Part shown: piece by piece, positions 61,237 through 64,000 of the stretch | Position numbering within the stretch: the first letter of the stretch is position 1 | Layout of the letters: each line of letters starts with the position of its first letter | Assembly (NCBI RefSeq): GCF_013401555.1 | Contig: NZ_CP058552.1 | Location: 6,820,001 to 6,884,000 of the forward strand | Length of the DNA stretch: 64,000 nucleotides | Origin: Paenibacillus sp. E222 | GTDB lineage: Bacteria > Bacillota > Bacilli > Paenibacillales > Paenibacillaceae | Direction of reading: 5' to 3' | Notes under the pieces: generated by a model | What the model saw: only the letters and a program-made list of their open reading frames with translations | The model's database searches: none | Told to the model about the DNA's origin: nothing | Program-made: the position numbers and the translations under genes

Positions 61237-62862
61237 TTAATCCGCTTGGGTATAACGGTCTGCTGCTGACTGATAGATGGCTACATATCGTTCTACGCCC
61301 ATCTTTTGGAGAGCTGCCACATACTGATCCCAATTGTCAAAGGATTCATTTCCAGTAATGAATTTGTCACGCATTTCATCTACATACGTTTCAATATCTG
61401 TCTGGAAAGTGGTCAGATCTCGCTGCTCTTCCTGTGTGAAATTAAATGGAGGCCAAATTTGATCTTGTGGTAAGATGTGAGACTCTGCTTTTTTCGCATT
61501 ATCAACCGAAGTTGGCAGACCTTCAGCACCCTTGAAGTATTTCTGCTTCACAAAACCAGGGTAGTATCCACCCGGCCAGATCAGGTATTGACCTACCGCC
61601 TGGTCCAGATTAAGGCCATCCGGGTTGTTTTTGATATTGTCGACATAGTCTACGTTACCGTCTGCGTCTTCTTTATACGTCTCATCTTTCCAGCCCATGA
61701 AGAACGTCTTGATGCCTTCATCGCTGTAGAAATAATCCATCCAACGGATCATGGCCTCTGGATTTTGGGCTTTATCTGTCAGTACGAACATCCCGATATT
61801 ACCGAGTGGAGAACCATAGGCGTTGTATGTCTGATCGCCATGAGGACCCTTCAGTACGGGCATGCCAACATAACCTTGCTGATTGTATATCGCAACCGGA
61901 TCGACATTATCAACGACTCCGATCAGGCCTTCCATACCTTTAGCATCCACTTCGGTACTCTTAACAGATACAATGTCCTGCTCGAGCAATCCGTCCTTGT
62001 AGAGCTTATTCACGAACTGCAGCAGCTCCTTGTATTGGGGATCGGTTGGAATAAAGCGTACTTTATCTGTCTGAGGGTCTGTATCAATGTTAATGTTGGA
62101 GGTGCCATGATTATTCAACCCAAATGAACCTCTCAGGTAGTTCACCACACCATTCGTTCCCACACCGCCCCAAGCAATCTCGTCCTTTTGCCCGTTGCCG
62201 TTCGGGTCCTTTTCTTTAAATGCTTTCAACATATTATAGAAGTCATCTAATGTCTGCGGTTCCTGCAAACCTAATTTATCAAGCCACTCTTTCTTCACCC
62301 AAGGTGTTCCGTACAGAACCGACTTGAATTCCGGATCATACAAGGTTGGCAGCCCATATATGTTACCATCCGGCATCGTAATCCCTTTGCCAATAACCGG
62401 ATATTTCTTCATCAGAGCCTTAAAGTTAGGCGCGTATTGGTCGATCAGATCATTCAGAGGAATGAATGCACCTTGCTTGCCGTATTTCAGCAGATCCGAT
62501 CTGGAAAACGCCGAGGCGTAGAACAGCTCCGGGTAAGCGCCGCCTGCCAGAAGGAGATTGCGTTTTTCCTTCAAATTATCCTTCTGCACCGTATCCCACT
62601 GGATATGAACATTGGACATTTTCTCATACTCTTTCCAGAGTCTGAGATCATTCCAGTCCGCATTGGCAAAAAACTTCCCGGCAAATCCGCTCACTGTAAT
62701 GGTGTCATTTACGATCGGAAATCCGCTCGCATTGACTTTGCCATTGGCAGCTCCTTTATCTTTGGTACTTCCCGGATCAGTATCCGTAGAATTGCACCCG
62801 GCAAGCATCGAAACGGACATCATACAAACCAGAGCGATACTCCCCCACTTTTTGAGCGTCAT
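61237..62862 (-). CDS. Sugar-binding lipoprotein, LplA type
   Basis: A 541-residue solute-binding lipoprotein with lipobox LAGC at the end of a short signal. GGGAGG lies 7 bases before ATG 62862, which is therefore preferred to the upstream Met at 62907. The mature part has LPTLYDPEFKS, KEWLDKLGLQEPQTLDDF and FFMGWKDETY, as LplA/YtcQ-type proteins. It lies in an operon of permease, permease, lipoprotein and oxidoreductase. Confidence 0.9.
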   Translation of the reverse strand: MTLKKWGSIALVCMMSVSMLAGCNSTDTDPGSTKDKGAANGKVNASGFPIVNDTITVSGFAGKFFANADWNDLRLWKEYEKMSNVHIQWDTVQKDNLKEKRNLLLAGGAYPELFYASAFSRSDLLKYGKQGAFIPLNDLIDQYAPNFKALMKKYPVIGKGITMPDGNIYGLPTLYDPEFKSVLYGTPWVKKEWLDKLGLQEPQTLDDFYNMLKAFKEKDPNGNGQKDEIAWGGVGTNGVVNYLRGSFGLNNHGTSNINIDTDPQTDKVRFIPTDPQYKELLQFVNKLYKDGLLEQDIVSVKSTEVDAKGMEGLIGVVDNVDPVAIYNQQGYVGMPVLKGPHGDQTYNAYGSPLGNIGMFVLTDKAQNPEAMIRWMDYFYSDEGIKTFFMGWKDETYKEDADGNVDYVDNIKNNPDGLNLDQAVGQYLIWPGGYYPGFVKQKYFKGAEGLPTSVDNAKKAESHILPQDQIWPPFNFTQEEQRDLTTFQTDIETYVDEMRDKFITGNESFDNWDQYVAALQKMGVERYVAIYQSAADRYTQAD

Positions 62863-62903
62863 TCTTATTCCTCCCTTTGTCCCATCGTTAGCCATACAAG
62901 GAT

Positions 62904-63788
62904 TCATCCCTTAATGGCACCAATCATTACGCCTTTAACAAAATATCTTTGCAGGAAAGGATAAAGCAGGAGCACCGGTATATTGGCAACGACGAGTACA
63001 GCATATTTAATGCCCTCCACTTCCCTTTGCTGCTTAATCGCAGACTCGGTTGACATTTTGACCATATCGTTCGTCTGGCCTTGAATCAGAATCTCCCGCA
63101 AAATGAGTTGAAGTGGAAATTTGTTCTTGTCTGACAGATACAACATTGCGTTAAAGAAGGCGTTCCAGTGCCCAACAGCATAGAACAGAATCGTCACCGC
63201 TATAATAGGCATGGATAAAGGCAGGATAATCCGGGTTAACGTTTGAATATTGGAGCAGCCATCAATCGTCGCCGCCTCATGCAACTCATTTGGAATCGAT
63301 TGCTGGAAGAATGTCCGCATAATGATGATGTTCCAGATCGAAACGGCATTCGGAATGATCATGACCCACAATGTGTTTAACATGCCAAGGTTTTTGATCA
63401 GCATATAGGTTGGAATTAATCCGCCACTGAAGAACATCGTGAAAACAAACAGGGCCATGATGGCATTGCGGCCTATAAAATCCTTCCGGGATAGCGGATA
63501 TGCCGCCAGAATCGTCATGACGAGATTAATCAGTGTCCCCACTAACGTATAAATCAGTGTATTGGAATAACCTCTGAGGATATCTTTGTTCTGAAAAATC
63601 TTCTCGTAAGAATGGAGATTGATCCCCTTGGGCCATAGGAACATTTCACCACGCAGGACGGCCTGCGGATCACTGAACGAAGCACTTAACACAAAAACAA
63701 GCGGGTAGATTACAATGAGCGTAATGATAATTAACAAAAGGTGGTTAATCCCATTAAAAATACGATCTCCTCTCGATTCAACAAGCAT
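62904..63788 (-). CDS. Sugar ABC transporter permease, LplC type
   Basis: A 294-residue permease with six helices, the EAA loop HEAATIDGCSNIQTLTRIILP and the tail LQRYFVKGVMIGAIKG. It overlaps no gene and follows the partner permease by 15 bases. It is homologous to the gene at 7068 but clearly different, so the two Lpl-type systems serve different substrates. Confidence 0.9.
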   Translation of the reverse strand: MLVESRGDRIFNGINHLLLIIITLIVIYPLVFVLSASFSDPQAVLRGEMFLWPKGINLHSYEKIFQNKDILRGYSNTLIYTLVGTLINLVMTILAAYPLSRKDFIGRNAIMALFVFTMFFSGGLIPTYMLIKNLGMLNTLWVMIIPNAVSIWNIIIMRTFFQQSIPNELHEAATIDGCSNIQTLTRIILPLSMPIIAVTILFYAVGHWNAFFNAMLYLSDKNKFPLQLILREILIQGQTNDMVKMSTESAIKQQREVEGIKYAVLVVANIPVLLLYPFLQRYFVKGVMIGAIKG

Positions 63789-63803
63789 GCATCAGCAACT
63801 CCC

Positions 63804-64000
63804 TTACCATAGGCTCGTTTCACTCATACGTTTTGAGATCTGGTTAACAGTAACTAATAAGATGAAATTGATTATGGAGTTAAACAGACCAATCGCCGCC
63901 GAGAAGCTGTATTCAGCATCTTGTATCCCGCTCCGGTAAACGTAGGTAGAGATAATGTCCGAGGTTTCTAAATTCAGTGTGTTCTGCATCAGCAGGACTT
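63804..64000 (-). CDS. Sugar ABC transporter permease, LplB type, C-terminal part
   Basis: The frame is open to the right edge and encodes the last 65 residues of an LplB-like permease: SDIISTYVYRSGIQDAEYSF, then GLFNSIINFILLV and the ending NQISKRMSETSLW. These match the conserved end of the family. It is the first visible gene of the operon; regulators are expected just beyond the edge. Confidence 0.88.
   Translation of the reverse strand, partial: VLLMQNTLNLETSDIISTYVYRSGIQDAEYSFSAAIGLFNSIINFILLVTVNQISKRMSETSLW

Overview
The window looks like chromosome of a Paenibacillus-type member of the Bacillota. The evidence is several Lpl/Yte-type sugar ABC transporters with a YesM/YesN-type two-component pair, an S-layer-homology surface protein, a Spo0E-like phosphatase, copper-amine-oxidase-N-domain secreted proteins, a DUF4127 protein, a Btr-like AraC/siderophore-binding fusion regulator, strong AGGAGG-type ribosome binding sites and moderate-to-low GC. 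No rRNA or tRNA gene was seen.

Layout. (1) 1-17 kb: ordinary chromosomal genes: a redox island (HxlR regulator, Nudix, divergent NAD(P)H:quinone oxidoreductase), a FusB-like EF-G-binding protein, an FGGY sugar kinase, then a complete sugar uptake module (two permeases, divergent sensor kinase, response regulator, lipoprotein binding protein) followed by a decayed duplicate of the binding-protein tail. (2) 17-22 kb: Spo0E-like, XRE, a sigma-region-4-like protein read from a probable CTG start, DUF4127 and a copper-amine-oxidase-like secreted protein. (3) 18-54 kb: a large accessory region holding the most unusual content: integron-like gene-cassette arrays. Single genes or gene pairs are separated by 98-166 bp imperfect inverted repeats with AAC/GTT cores. 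The repeats begin at attI-like sites that abut the 3' ends of decayed tyrosine recombinase genes. Three platforms (28.9-30.2, 39.0-39.3 and 53.5-54.1 kb) and a fourth recombinase scrap (43.35 kb) lie in the same orientation; no copy in the window is intact. Interspersed are a beta-lactamase-fold membrane protein, an S-layer repeat protein, an iron-siderophore locus with a Fur box, a cyclase, a TetR/NmrA-like divergent pair and two trains of DNA hairpins. (4) 54-64 kb: a sugar ABC operon with a GntR/LacI-type regulator, shared operator and cre site, an IS256-type transposase scrap, then an oxidoreductase and a second Lpl-type ABC operon that runs off the right edge.

The key observation is that the 8-base end of each cassette's own attC-like site is the exact reverse complement of the 8 bases at the start of that same cassette in seven of ten testable cases, with one or two mismatches in the other three. 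That is what excision to a circle and re-insertion inside a GTT core predicts, and a random dispersed repeat would not show it. Cassette cargo includes HEPN-like proteins, three copies of a small MKW protein plus retropepsin pair, a metallophosphoesterase, a GNAT acetyltransferase, a FabZ-like dehydratase and P-loop kinases.
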